Shown: piece after piece, positions 29,994 to 38,081 of the stretch | Layout of the letters: every line of letters begins with the position of its first letter | Numbering within the stretch: the first letter of the stretch is position 1 | Virus record (IMG/VR): IMGVR_UViG_3300036715_001578 | Span: 1-64,000 of that record | Reading direction: 5' to 3' (one strand) | Length of the DNA: 64,000 nt | Origin: a virus | Translations under genes and position numbers: made by a program | Notes under the pieces: model-generated | What the model was told of the DNA's origin: nothing | Seen by the model: only the letters and a program-made list of their open reading frames with translations | Databases searched by the model: none

Positions 29994-30475
29994 CAGAGCA
30001 CCATACGAGCGAAGTAATTCAAGTAGCCTTCGTGAGCGTACAGCTGGCCGTCATGCCAGGCGATACCACCCTCTATGGCACTGTTCTTTGATGAAAAAAG
30101 CGCCATGCGCAGCTCACCGACCGGTAGCTCTGGCGCATGCACATAGGTTATATCTTGCGAGCCGTGCTGTGTCTTCAGCAGTTCAATGAACTCAGCGTCA
30201 GCCGTGAACAGTAGGTTGCCGAAGACTCGCCGGGACCGCGCGGCGATGCTGTTGCGCAGCACGTTGACGGCCCTGATGGCCGTGGTCACCGAGTCAGCGA
30301 CTCGTTCGGGCACGACTTCAAACTCGCCCCACAGTTCATCAAAGGTCAGCTCTAATGGCTCACCTTTGCAAACCGTGATGGTAAGGTTGGTGACAGGACC
30401 GTCGGTGCTAGGAGCCGGGGTGCAGGCGATGAAGAACGGCTTGGTAGCGGAGCGAAAATACTCAAAGTAGTTCAT
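29993..30475 (-). CDS. protein of unknown function, 160 aa
   Basis: Mixed alpha/beta with a hydrophobic first strand (KPFFIACTPAPS), a basic middle (NSIAARSRRVFGNLLF) and a C-terminal region IAWHDGQLYAHEGYLNYF. It overlaps the Acb1-like gene by 4 bases and touches the UDG-like gene. No family is recognised. Confidence 0.55.
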   Translation of the reverse strand: MNYFEYFRSATKPFFIACTPAPSTDGPVTNLTITVCKGEPLELTFDELWGEFEVVPERVADSVTTAIRAVNVLRNSIAARSRRVFGNLLFTADAEFIELLKTQHGSQDITYVHAPELPVGELRMALFSSKNSAIEGGIAWHDGQLYAHEGYLNYFARMVL

Positions 30476-31050
30476 GCTGCCTTCTTGAAGTTTGCCTTCA
30501 CCCAGTCCGTCTTGATCGGCTCGGTAAAGAGCTTGGTGATGTTGACGTACAACGGCTCGCTCAGACTTGCAATCTTGCTGTTGAGGTCATCGACCGCCGA
30601 ATGGCACTCAGCCTTCGGCACGTCGTAGCAGAGCGAGACATGCGGGCTGAGCTCGGGGTAAGTGTGGGTGCAACCCAGATCCTTGCAAGCAGCGTGCAGC
30701 TGCATGAGCTCAGAACATTCAAGCTTCAGCACCAACGTGCTCACGTCATCGGCTCGGGTGCCGTCTTCGCGAGGCACGGCGTCAAAGGCTGCAGCTCCGA
30801 TGATCTTGGCCTTGAGCGGCAGCTTGTAAGAGTCGAACGCAGGCTTGAGCAGGTCGGGCTCGACAACCGTGCCCTTGCTGTAGACAACCGTGATGTGCAG
30901 CTTCTCGCTAGCTACCCTTGAACCTGCAATGCATGACAGGCTCTTGAACAGTGCACAGTGCTCGGCGTTGAAGTCTTCGACGTTGGCGCCGACATACGTG
31001 CCTCCGGGCGCGTCAGCCTTGTTGGCCAAGAAATTGAGGATGTTGCTCAT
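30472..31050 (-). CDS. acb1: Acb1-type anti-CBASS 2H phosphoesterase
   Basis: A 192-residue protein with the two H-x-T/S motifs of the 2H phosphoesterase superfamily: KLHITVVYS (H52, T54) and SPHVSLCYD (H137, S139). The surrounding pattern (GTYVGANVED at the N-terminus, LVLKLECSELMQLHAACKDLG before the second motif) matches T4 Acb1 (57B), which cleaves cyclic di- and trinucleotide signals of CBASS immunity. The cytoplasmic enzyme would block CBASS activation. It overlaps both neighbours by 4 bases. General 2'-5' RNA ligase-like activity is the alternative. Confidence 0.82.
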   Translation of the reverse strand: MSNILNFLANKADAPGGTYVGANVEDFNAEHCALFKSLSCIAGSRVASEKLHITVVYSKGTVVEPDLLKPAFDSYKLPLKAKIIGAAAFDAVPREDGTRADDVSTLVLKLECSELMQLHAACKDLGCTHTYPELSPHVSLCYDVPKAECHSAVDDLNSKIASLSEPLYVNITKLFTEPIKTDWVKANFKKAA

Positions 31051-31586
31051 AGCGGAATAATATCTTTCAAGCTGATGAATTTTGAGATAGTGTCGCGCTT
31101 TGAGTCAATCCAAGATTGCTGTCGAGCATAAAACACTTGAGAGAGGGTTAATGCGCTCGCACCGCTGCATTCATCAAGTACTACGCGCACGTGGATCACG
31201 TTTGGATCCGTAGGTGGGGTGGGATTGCTCAACGAATCATACGAGCCAAAGATCGCCGCATGCTCGCTGTTCATGATAGACGTGGTGCCAGCATAAACCG
31301 ACCGCTTAGACAACTTAACGTCAAGCTTCATCGGCTCATCATACGTAGCTACGATGATGTCATATGCGCCGGTGTTAGTGCTGCCAAAGCCCATCCAATG
31401 GGCGTTGAACCGATGAGCTACCAAGTAACGCCAGACGTTGACTTCAGCGACCGTCTCGAGGTATGCATCCTCATACTGAGGAATGTCACGATCCTCCTTA
31501 CGCCGGCTGACAAGCTTCCACTTATGCAACGATTCAGCCGCGGCTGTGACGCTCGACTTAAGCTCGCTGGGTACTTCAATTAGCAT
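31047..31586 (-). CDS. possible PD-(D/E)xK-type nuclease, 179 aa
   Basis: GAYDIIVATYDEPMKLDVKLSK has the spacing D-x(n)-D-V-K of PD-(D/E)xK nucleases, preceded by an acidic helix (YEDAYLETVAEVNVWRYL). The start is uncertain: ATG 31586 is taken, and ATG 31637, just after the upstream stop, would add 17 residues. Codon use is AT-richer than neighbours. A restriction- or defence-related role is possible, not shown. Confidence 0.45.
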   Translation of the reverse strand: MLIEVPSELKSSVTAAAESLHKWKLVSRRKEDRDIPQYEDAYLETVAEVNVWRYLVAHRFNAHWMGFGSTNTGAYDIIVATYDEPMKLDVKLSKRSVYAGTTSIMNSEHAAIFGSYDSLSNPTPPTDPNVIHVRVVLDECSGASALTLSQVFYARQQSWIDSKRDTISKFISLKDIIPL

Positions 31587-31648
31587 TGCTGTGCCGACAA
31601 GGCTCACAAGGCTTTGGCAAGCCACACGATGACTCATCGTCAGCGGCT

Positions 31649-32155
31649 TCAAATCAGCAGCTCCTGCGCGCTCATGTTGACCATGTGCTTGCCCAGGTCT
31701 TGCGGGCCGAGCAGGACGTTCATCGGCAAGTCCTTGCTCGACATGGTCTGCCCAACCGGATGACAGATCATGGTCAAGCGCGGGATGGCCAGGTGAACAA
31801 CAACGCCGTTGTAGTCCAAGTCCATCAGCTCGACAGCTACAGCTTCGTAGCGGTTCAGCCTTGGGTGCATCAAGTAAGCCTTGAAGGCCGAAGAGGCGCA
31901 TTGAGTGATCGGCACCGTGTCTACGGTGCGCGTGTCGTCATCAACGATCAGTATGTACCAGCTCGCAGGCACTGAGATGACCGTGCCGTTGATCCGAGCG
32001 GTCACCGTCGGGCCGGTTGTCTCCTCAAGCATGTGAATCGGCCTGAGAAGAAAGTCATTTACCTGCACGTCGTAGAACCAAGCGTACTTAGGAATAACGG
32101 GTGTTGTTACGTCATCGATGGCGAACGCAAAGCCGTAGTCAGGAAGAATTTGCAT
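31649..32155 (-). CDS. beta-rich protein of unknown function, 168 aa
   Basis: Alternating hydrophobic strands (TARINGTVISVPASWYILIVDDD; VAVELMDLDYNGVVVHLAIP) suggest a beta-barrel or jelly-roll. A TATAAT (minus strand, about 32178-32173) lies 18 bases before the start. No family is recognised. Confidence 0.55.
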   Translation of the reverse strand: MQILPDYGFAFAIDDVTTPVIPKYAWFYDVQVNDFLLRPIHMLEETTGPTVTARINGTVISVPASWYILIVDDDTRTVDTVPITQCASSAFKAYLMHPRLNRYEAVAVELMDLDYNGVVVHLAIPRLTMICHPVGQTMSSKDLPMNVLLGPQDLGKHMVNMSAQELLI

Positions 32156-32175
32156 GTAGTCCTTGGATTATACCG

Positions 32176-32613
32176 CTAGAACGAAACGAATTGAAAATTC
32201 ATGCGGTGGTTTGCGTGGTGGTTAACGCTAATGACGGCGGCTTGGTAGAACATCAGCGAATGCTGATCCATCGTAATGACGTGCACCTCGCTAGGATGGA
32301 AGGTCCGCACCTCTTCGTCCGTGACCGTGTAAGCCGAGTAAAGCTGATCCACCGGGATGACAGCTCTGAAGATATGAATCTCATACTTGTCCTGCACCGT
32401 GAAAACACCGCACCTGGTGAGCTCAGAGGTCAGCAAATCGAGCCCCGATTCCTCGTGCACCTCGCGCACGGCAGCGTCCTCAATGGCTTCGCCTGGTTCT
32501 ACCTTGCCGCCGATCCCGTTCCACTTACCTGCGAGGTAGTCAGGACGATTCTTCTTGATCAGAGCCACCCGTCCGTTAGGGTCAAAGGCGAAGACCATTG
32601 TGTAGAGCTGCAT
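32176..32613 (-). CDS. MutT-like Nudix hydrolase
   Basis: A 145-residue protein with a complete Nudix box (GGKVEPGEAIEDAAVREVHEESGL at about residues 35-58, with all metal-binding Glu) and a MutT-type start (FDPNGRVALIKKNRP). It probably sanitises oxidised nucleotides such as 8-oxo-dGTP. It is a second, sequence-distinct Nudix protein besides that at 1853. Confidence 0.9.
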   Translation of the reverse strand: MQLYTMVFAFDPNGRVALIKKNRPDYLAGKWNGIGGKVEPGEAIEDAAVREVHEESGLDLLTSELTRCGVFTVQDKYEIHIFRAVIPVDQLYSAYTVTDEEVRTFHPSEVHVITMDQHSLMFYQAAVISVNHHANHRMNFQFVSF

Positions 32614-32615
32614 GG

Positions 32616-32972
32616 TCAGACCAGGCGCTTGATGGCCGCTGCCCAGATCGCGTCTACCTCTCCTTGCGTCAGGCCGACGTCGAGGCTGTAGACCTGACGC
32701 TCAGCGCCTGGCTCAGCCTTCGCAAAGGTGCCAACCAAAGCCAGCGGATCTGCGAGCGTGTTGATCATGACGGTGAACGGCGTCTCTTGCTCGATCTGCT
32801 TGATGGCCTCAGGCGCGGGCACGAGCAGGACAGAGCCTTCATCTGGGTACTCAGCGACCCAGGCGTGGACGGAGCCGTCGGCAAACTGCTTGATAGTGAG
32901 CTGGGTCTCATAGTCGCCGCCGAGGATGGCGACTGCTTGCTTCAGTTGGTGGAGGTCGAGATTGAGGGACAT
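32616..32972 (-). CDS. small protein, 118 aa, function unknown
   Basis: Located between uvsW and the MutT-like gene, 2 bases before the latter. A helix-first N-terminus (LDLHQLKQAVAILGGDYETQLTIKQF) is followed by strands and a C-terminal helix. This resembles the general helix-plus-sheet layout of the LQQ proteins but without the Gln-Gln pair. Confidence 0.6.
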   Translation of the reverse strand: MSLNLDLHQLKQAVAILGGDYETQLTIKQFADGSVHAWVAEYPDEGSVLLVPAPEAIKQIEQETPFTVMINTLADPLALVGTFAKAEPGAERQVYSLDVGLTQGEVDAIWAAAIKRLV

Positions 32973-32987
32973 GGTGGGTTTCCTTGG

Positions 32988-34430
32988 TTAGCTAAGCAGC
33001 CCTGGCTTGGACGCTTCGGTGTACTTGACTTTGACAGGCTTGGAGATGGGGTATCCAGCCTCCTGGTAGTACTCTTTCCGCTTCTTGAAGTGCTTTTTAC
33101 TGAACTTCAGCTTCGAGTGCACGTCATAGACTTCGATATGTTTCTTGTCACCCTTCTTTCGCAGGCCACGACCTACAGACTGGATGCACTTAACGAATGA
33201 CTTGCCGGTGTCGATAAGCCATTGGCAGAAGATGCGGTCGATCGAGATGCCGGTCGATGCGATGCCGACGGAGGCGATCAGGATGATGTTGTCCCGCTCG
33301 GCGTACTCTTGGTAGTTCTGCTTCCGCAAGTCATTTTCAGACTCACCAAAGAGGAAGACAGCGCCTGGAATCAGCTCCTCGAGCGCCTGCCCCTGCACAA
33401 TGCTGTTGACAAGCACCAGCGTGTTGCCGACCTCGTCGCGCTTCTGCATGATCAGCTTGGCGATCAGCTCAAGACGGTCGGTGTTCTTTGAAAGGTAAGC
33501 TCGCTCTGACTGATAGTCAGGGAACTCCTCCTCTACCAGGTCCTGAATCTCGATGTCGGTGATGTTGATGCTTGACAGGTAGCCCTGGCTGATCAGCCAA
33601 GCCGCATCAACCGTGACATGGATCGGCCCGATGGAGGTCCGCAGCGAGTACTGGTCTGTCTCAGGCTTCGGGAAGGTGCCGGTGACGCCGTAGCGGTAGG
33701 CGATGTGCTTGCCGTGCTCGTTGATCAGCTTCTTGATAACATCGGCCTTAGCGCCGTGAGCCTCGTCTACGATGACCGCTTGGAAGTAGGCCATGTAGTG
33801 CGGGGCGTTCTGCAGGGACTGCCAGGTAGCAACAACGATCGGGTGGTCGATGTTCTTCTCGCTGCCTGAGTAGGAGCCGATGGTCAGGTCACCCTTGATG
33901 TTGACCAGCCTCTCCTCAAACTCAGTCACTGTTTGGGTGATCAGGTCGCCTGACGGTACGATGATGATGACCTGAAACCCCTGCTTGGCAAGCAGGTACG
34001 CCATCGCGGCGCACATTGAAGTCTTCCCTGAGCCCGTAGCACAGATGCCGAAGCCCGAGCCTTCTTGCAACAGCTTGTTGATGACGTTGAGCTGGTACGG
34101 CCTGAACTTGAACTCGGTCTGGAACATGTCCTCGGTCGCCACCTCGGTGATGGCTTTGACCGGCAAGCGCCGATCATCGAAGTCGATGTCATACTCCCAA
34201 ACCACAAGGTAAGGGAGGATCTCGACAAGCAGCTTTGTGTAGGTCTTGCCTTGCTGGTCCATAAAATGGACCTTGCCACTCCACCTGCCCAGCTGAAATT
34301 GAGGCATATAACGGTAGCCTTCGACATAAAAGCCGAATTTGTTCCAAAGAACTTCAAGATGTCCGGGATGCAAACCACCGATTCGGCAATTTACTTCATC
34401 ATCAATGACAATGGTACATTTTTTAGACAT
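32988..34430 (-). CDS. uvsW: UvsW-like DNA/RNA helicase
   Basis: A 480-residue superfamily 2 helicase (T4 UvsW has 503). Walker A as GICATGSGKTSMC, DEAH box as VIVDEAHGAK, later motifs GVTGTFPKPETDQY and QSVGRGLRKKGDKK. The N-terminal 90 residues match the UvsW DNA-binding region. It unwinds branched recombination intermediates and R-loops and drives the switch to recombination-dependent replication, working with UvsX, UvsY and gp32 encoded 3-6 kb away. Confidence 0.92.
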   Translation of the reverse strand: MSKKCTIVIDDEVNCRIGGLHPGHLEVLWNKFGFYVEGYRYMPQFQLGRWSGKVHFMDQQGKTYTKLLVEILPYLVVWEYDIDFDDRRLPVKAITEVATEDMFQTEFKFRPYQLNVINKLLQEGSGFGICATGSGKTSMCAAMAYLLAKQGFQVIIIVPSGDLITQTVTEFEERLVNIKGDLTIGSYSGSEKNIDHPIVVATWQSLQNAPHYMAYFQAVIVDEAHGAKADVIKKLINEHGKHIAYRYGVTGTFPKPETDQYSLRTSIGPIHVTVDAAWLISQGYLSSINITDIEIQDLVEEEFPDYQSERAYLSKNTDRLELIAKLIMQKRDEVGNTLVLVNSIVQGQALEELIPGAVFLFGESENDLRKQNYQEYAERDNIILIASVGIASTGISIDRIFCQWLIDTGKSFVKCIQSVGRGLRKKGDKKHIEVYDVHSKLKFSKKHFKKRKEYYQEAGYPISKPVKVKYTEASKPGLLS

Positions 34431-34459
34431 CGTGCCTACATTCTAACTATATAGTTGGT

Positions 34460-35167
34460 ATGGATGCTATTTATTTTGTCTACGTGATCGAGCTTTTGGA
34501 CGGAACACCGCTGTACTTCGGAAAAGGTAAGAACAATAGGCCTGATGATCATTTTCACCCTAGAGCTACAAGCTACATCGCAAATAAGATCCGTAAAGAA
34601 GGAAAAGAAAAAGTTCAAGTACGAAAGCTGCATGAACAGCTTGATCGCGATACAGCATTCGCTCTAGAGATGGCTTATATTGCTAAGCATGGTAGGAAAG
34701 ACATCGGAACAGGAATTCTTTATAATCGGTCGATTGGTGGTGAAGGCAGTCGTGGTCATCGGATGACACCTGAAGGTATTGAACGCCTACGACAGCTTAA
34801 TTTAGGGAAGAAGCTGTCAGTGGAAACTAAGGCTCTTCTTAGTAGCATGTTTAAGGGCCGTAAATGTACATGGGGTAACAAAATCGCGATCAGCTTAACA
34901 GGACAACAGCACACAGAAGAACGCAAGCGTAAGGTTTCAATAGCAGCTGTTACCCGATGCTCTAAGATGACAGCTGAGGAACGGAGGGAACGAATGAAGA
35001 GGGTAGCAGCCTGCATTGATCGAACGAAACCAAACCCGATGGCTAAGCGTTGCTCAGTCAATGGCATTGAATACGCAAACGTTTCAGAAGCCGCCCTAAT
35101 GCTAAAATGGTCTCGAAGACGAGTAAGAGATCATGAGACCTTTTCTTACTTACATAGTATCTCATAA
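34460..35167 (+). CDS. GIY-YIG homing endonuclease with NUMOD modules
   Basis: A 235-residue AT-rich gene on the strand opposite to uvsW. GIY-YIG variant IYFVYVIELLDG...LYFGKGK at the start, a catalytic-helix Glu in FALEMAYIAKHG, NUMOD3-like repeats (GKKLSVETKALLSSMFKG) and a C-terminal NUMOD1/helix-turn-helix-like unit (VSEAALMLKWSRRRVRDH). The composition and position between uvsW and the transglycosylase gene indicate a mobile insertion. Confidence 0.88.
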   Translation: MDAIYFVYVIELLDGTPLYFGKGKNNRPDDHFHPRATSYIANKIRKEGKEKVQVRKLHEQLDRDTAFALEMAYIAKHGRKDIGTGILYNRSIGGEGSRGHRMTPEGIERLRQLNLGKKLSVETKALLSSMFKGRKCTWGNKIAISLTGQQHTEERKRKVSIAAVTRCSKMTAEERRERMKRVAACIDRTKPNPMAKRCSVNGIEYANVSEAALMLKWSRRRVRDHETFSYLHSIS

Positions 35168-35170
35168 ATA
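35165..35170 (+). promoter_or_regulatory. T4-type late promoter hexamer
   Basis: CATAAATA whose TAA is the stop of the homing endonuclease, 26 bases before the transglycosylase ATG at 35197. Confidence 0.5.
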
Positions 35171-35196
35171 GCACACCAGTCATTTTTGAACGGAAT

Positions 35197-36639
35197 ATGC
35201 TGCCTCTATTTAGCGAGCTCCTAGAAGCGAGAAAAGACGTGTTGCGTCTGCAGCAGGAGCTCATCGAGATCGAGCCGCGGTTGCATTACAAGGTTGTAGA
35301 TGATCAGCATATCCGTGTCGATGTCAAGTTTAGAGGCGAGACCCAAACTATCCTCTTTAGCATTGCTGCTTACGAGCCGTTTTCAGCTACGGTCGATATT
35401 TGCGACATGACCGCGAACGGTAAGTCTGTCAACGGTTTCTCGGCTTGGACTGATCATGCTGGCTTTCACCGCCATGTTAGCCGAATGCTCCCGACCTTCG
35501 GTAACCTGCAAGATGGGAAGCTCGAAGAAGGCTTCAAGCATGCCGTGGCTGCCGGTGTCCTGGCCGCTGCTTCGCTGACCGGCAGCACGCTTAAGGCTCC
35601 CGCCCATGAGCCGGTCTCCGCCGCACAGAAGGCCGAGAACGACTCAGAGACCAAGCGCTTGACCATGAAGCAGCACATGGCTCAAGAGGACAACAAGAAG
35701 GAGGCTCGTGCTAAGGAGCTGGCTTCGATCGTTGTCGACAAGTACAAGGTCACCGATGACTTCGCCCTGAAGGTCGCTCGCCTCGCCGTCAAGCATGAGA
35801 AGCCGACCTTTCCGAAGGCGGAAGACATCCTCTCGGTTATCGGCATCGAGAGTTCGTTCAAGCCTAACGTGGTGTCAGGCTTGAAGCATGACCCGGCTGT
35901 AGGCCTGACACAGATCCGGCCGGGTGTTTGGGGCATCGACCCAAGCAAGCTAAAAGGCAACATCGAGAACCAGGTCAAGATTGGCGCCAACATCCTCAAG
36001 ACCTACTACGACAAGGTCAAGTCGGTGCCTGACGCGCTGCATGCTTTTAACATCGGTATGACCAACTTCATGAAGAAGAAGGGCCTAAACCCGAAATACG
36101 TGCAGAAATTTGACGCCGAACGCGAGCTGTATGAAGCCGAAGATCCAGAGCTGCAAGCTTTGCTCAAGTGGCAGCAGGAGATCGCTGAGCACACTGATGT
36201 CAAAATCACGATTCCGCGGTCGAAGGAGGGCTTGATTGTGACTGGCCCCAACAACCTATTCAAGTGGTTGCTGGTCATCAGGGCCAACCCCAACTATGAG
36301 AGCGGCGCTGACGTTGAAGTTTACGAGAGCGGTGCCAAGAATAAGACTCGCCTGGCGTCACATGGCTTAGGCGAAATTATCTATGTGCTCAGGTCATACG
36401 AAGAGCTATGCGAACTTCTGCCAGCTGATCAGCTGAGTAAGTGCACGGCGACGCCGTGGAGTATCAAGATTCCAGGTCCGAACGGAGACAAGTTCATCAT
36501 CAACTTTCAAACGCCCGATCAAGCCGATGCAAACATCATCTACGAGTTCGAGCACAAGAAAGGCAACAAGGTTCTTGATGGTGATGCCGGCTACTATGCC
36601 AAAACCATCGCAGCAGAGCTGAAACGCTGCTTAGGCTAG
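35197..36639 (+). CDS. SLT-type lytic transglycosylase flanked by two LQQ modules
   Basis: A 480-residue protein. Residues 1-60 are an LQQ module (FSELLEARKDVLRLQQELIE), 165-310 an SLT lysozyme-like domain with catalytic Glu218 in IGIESSFKPN and VGLTQIRPGVWG, and 318-480 contain a second LQQ helix (LLKWQQEIAEHTDVKI) plus beta sequence. It cleaves peptidoglycan glycan strands. No signal peptide is visible, so it is probably a virion-associated enzyme used at DNA entry. It ends in a 4-base overlap with the convergent 36636 gene. Confidence 0.82.
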   Translation: MLPLFSELLEARKDVLRLQQELIEIEPRLHYKVVDDQHIRVDVKFRGETQTILFSIAAYEPFSATVDICDMTANGKSVNGFSAWTDHAGFHRHVSRMLPTFGNLQDGKLEEGFKHAVAAGVLAAASLTGSTLKAPAHEPVSAAQKAENDSETKRLTMKQHMAQEDNKKEARAKELASIVVDKYKVTDDFALKVARLAVKHEKPTFPKAEDILSVIGIESSFKPNVVSGLKHDPAVGLTQIRPGVWGIDPSKLKGNIENQVKIGANILKTYYDKVKSVPDALHAFNIGMTNFMKKKGLNPKYVQKFDAERELYEAEDPELQALLKWQQEIAEHTDVKITIPRSKEGLIVTGPNNLFKWLLVIRANPNYESGADVEVYESGAKNKTRLASHGLGEIIYVLRSYEELCELLPADQLSKCTATPWSIKIPGPNGDKFIINFQTPDQADANIIYEFEHKKGNKVLDGDAGYYAKTIAAELKRCLG

Positions 36640-36824
36640 TAGTTAGCCCAGTCGCGCTCAACTTGAGCGCCTTCAATGATCTTGATCCAGCGCCTACGCA
36701 TACGGTCACGTTGCGGCTTTGAGAGAGCCAGCATCATCGAGCCCATGTAGACCGAGTCGCTAATGTCCTCGAGGATCTTGTCGACCACCGCCTCAGCGTC
36801 ATTGACCTGAGGCTGGTCAGTCAT
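36636..36824 (-). CDS. small helical protein, 62 aa
   Basis: Acidic N-terminal half, basic C-terminal half (PQRDRMRRRWIKII). It overlaps the upstream gene by 4 bases. It follows uvsY in the operon, so a replication-accessory role is possible. No family is recognised. Confidence 0.6.
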   Translation of the reverse strand: MTDQPQVNDAEAVVDKILEDISDSVYMGSMMLALSKPQRDRMRRRWIKIIEGAQVERDWANY

Positions 36825-37093
36825 GGCCTGCTGCCCAAGACGGTGCCTGGGGTTGCTGTGGTCCCGGACCCAACTGGAGCGTTGCTCAAACCGGCCGCAG
36901 AGAAGACGTTCAAGCCGTCAGGCGACAGCACTTGAATCTCAAGGCCGGTGATTGACGACGGCACGACGACAGCCTTCGCGTTGAAGACCGTGGTGATGTG
37001 CGTCTGCAGGTCAACAACCGCTTGCGAGCGCTCGAGGCCGTACTCCACGTGGATGACGACGATCGAGGAAGGTTGGATGTAGAAGTGGCTCAT
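36821..37093 (-). CDS. small beta-rich protein, 90 aa
   Basis: Strands SSIVVIHVEYG, HITTVFNAKAVVVP and GLEIQVLSPDG are followed by a flexible Gly/Thr/Pro tail. It overlaps uvsY by 4 bases. No family is recognised. Confidence 0.6.
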   Translation of the reverse strand: MSHFYIQPSSIVVIHVEYGLERSQAVVDLQTHITTVFNAKAVVVPSSITGLEIQVLSPDGLNVFSAAGLSNAPVGSGTTATPGTVLGSRP

Positions 37094-37551
37094 AGGATGA
37101 CGTGGTCCGCTTGGGCGACTCGCAGCTTCGTGATGTTGCTGAGGGTCCAGCCCATTGACTCAAGCGCCGACACGATTGCTTCGAGGCTGCGCTTGACATG
37201 GTTGACTTCGATCAGGATGGTCTTGATCTCAATCGCCAACGGGTCGCTCTTCACATACTGTTTGAGCTCCGTGGCGCCGAGAGCGCGAGCCCCTGACTCG
37301 ATGTACTTGCGGTAGAGCAGGCCTTCTTGCTCTTCCGCTTTGGCTTCGACATACTGCTCGATGGTCTTGCACTCTTGCAGCAGGAGGTTGTACATCGAGA
37401 GGTCCTGTGGGTGAGCCTTGCAGAGATCCTCGAGCCTGCGGCCCGACATCTCGAAAACAGGAGCTGATGATTGAATCACCATCTCGTATGTCGCCATCCG
37501 CTCAGCAATCTTTGAGAGCGGTTGGTTCTTCAGGCTACCCGTGAAGGACAT
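37090..37551 (-). CDS. uvsY: UvsY-like recombination mediator
   Basis: A 153-residue helical protein in the expected size range (T4 UvsY has 137). The central region TIEQYVEAKAEEQEGLLYRKYIESG and the C-terminal ALESMGWTLSNITKLRVAQ fit the UvsY layout. UvsY loads UvsX on gp32-covered single-stranded DNA. Its position two genes from uvsX and near uvsW and 32 supports the call. Its stop codon TAA at the previous junction forms TAAATG with this start. Confidence 0.7.
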   Translation of the reverse strand: MSFTGSLKNQPLSKIAERMATYEMVIQSSAPVFEMSGRRLEDLCKAHPQDLSMYNLLLQECKTIEQYVEAKAEEQEGLLYRKYIESGARALGATELKQYVKSDPLAIEIKTILIEVNHVKRSLEAIVSALESMGWTLSNITKLRVAQADHVIL

Positions 37552-37884
37552 TTAGGTCGGGACTCGCTCGATGCCGAGGAGCGCCGAGCCGGCGACTACC
37601 CACATCTTCTGCTTGCCAAAGGCCAGCGGCATCGCCGAGCCAGCTGTCCAGCGGATGATGTCACCTTCCTTGATCGCAGGCATTTGAATCGGCAGGCCGT
37701 TGACCTGGTCACGCTTGCCTGGCCCAACAGCCAACACGATGCCGCGCGACGGAGCCTTCTGATTCTCGATCACAGTCAGCACGCCTTGCTGGCCCACCTT
37801 GGCGTCGGAGTAGAGCTCGTTGCTGTCATGGGCCAACGGCTGGACCCAGACTTGCTCGTTAAGAGGTTGCAGGTTGATGCTCAT
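37552..37884 (-). CDS. GroES-like co-chaperonin
   Basis: A 110-residue protein with the GroES beta-barrel pattern: LQPLNEQVWVQPL at the start (as in GroES IRPLHDRV), a mobile-loop region, SRGIVLAVGPG, then KEGDIIRW and GSALLGIE at the end. T4 encodes gp31, which replaces GroES so that GroEL can fold the capsid protein; the same role is likely. It lies between uvsY and uvsX. Confidence 0.78.
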   Translation of the reverse strand: MSINLQPLNEQVWVQPLAHDSNELYSDAKVGQQGVLTVIENQKAPSRGIVLAVGPGKRDQVNGLPIQMPAIKEGDIIRWTAGSAMPLAFGKQKMWVVAGSALLGIERVPT

Positions 37885-38081
37885 ACTTTCCTCGCGAAGG
37901 TGATGTCCACGCCCAGGCCGCCGATCTCAGCCAGCACGAGCACCTGGTTGCTGTAGAAGGACTTCTTGATGGCCCTACGGACGCCTTGCAGGGTGGACCT
38001 GACTTGGTAAGGCGTGGCGCTGGGCATGACGCCCACTCGTGCGATGATCACGTCATCTGGCTTGTATTCGATGGTCTTCAT
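37881..38081 (-). CDS. small protein, 66 aa, function unknown
   Basis: It overlaps both the GroES-like gene and uvsX by 4 bases. Short strands with a basic helix (QGVRRAIKKSFYSN). No family is recognised. Confidence 0.6.
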   Translation of the reverse strand: MKTIEYKPDDVIIARVGVMPSATPYQVRSTLQGVRRAIKKSFYSNQVLVLAEIGGLGVDITFARKV

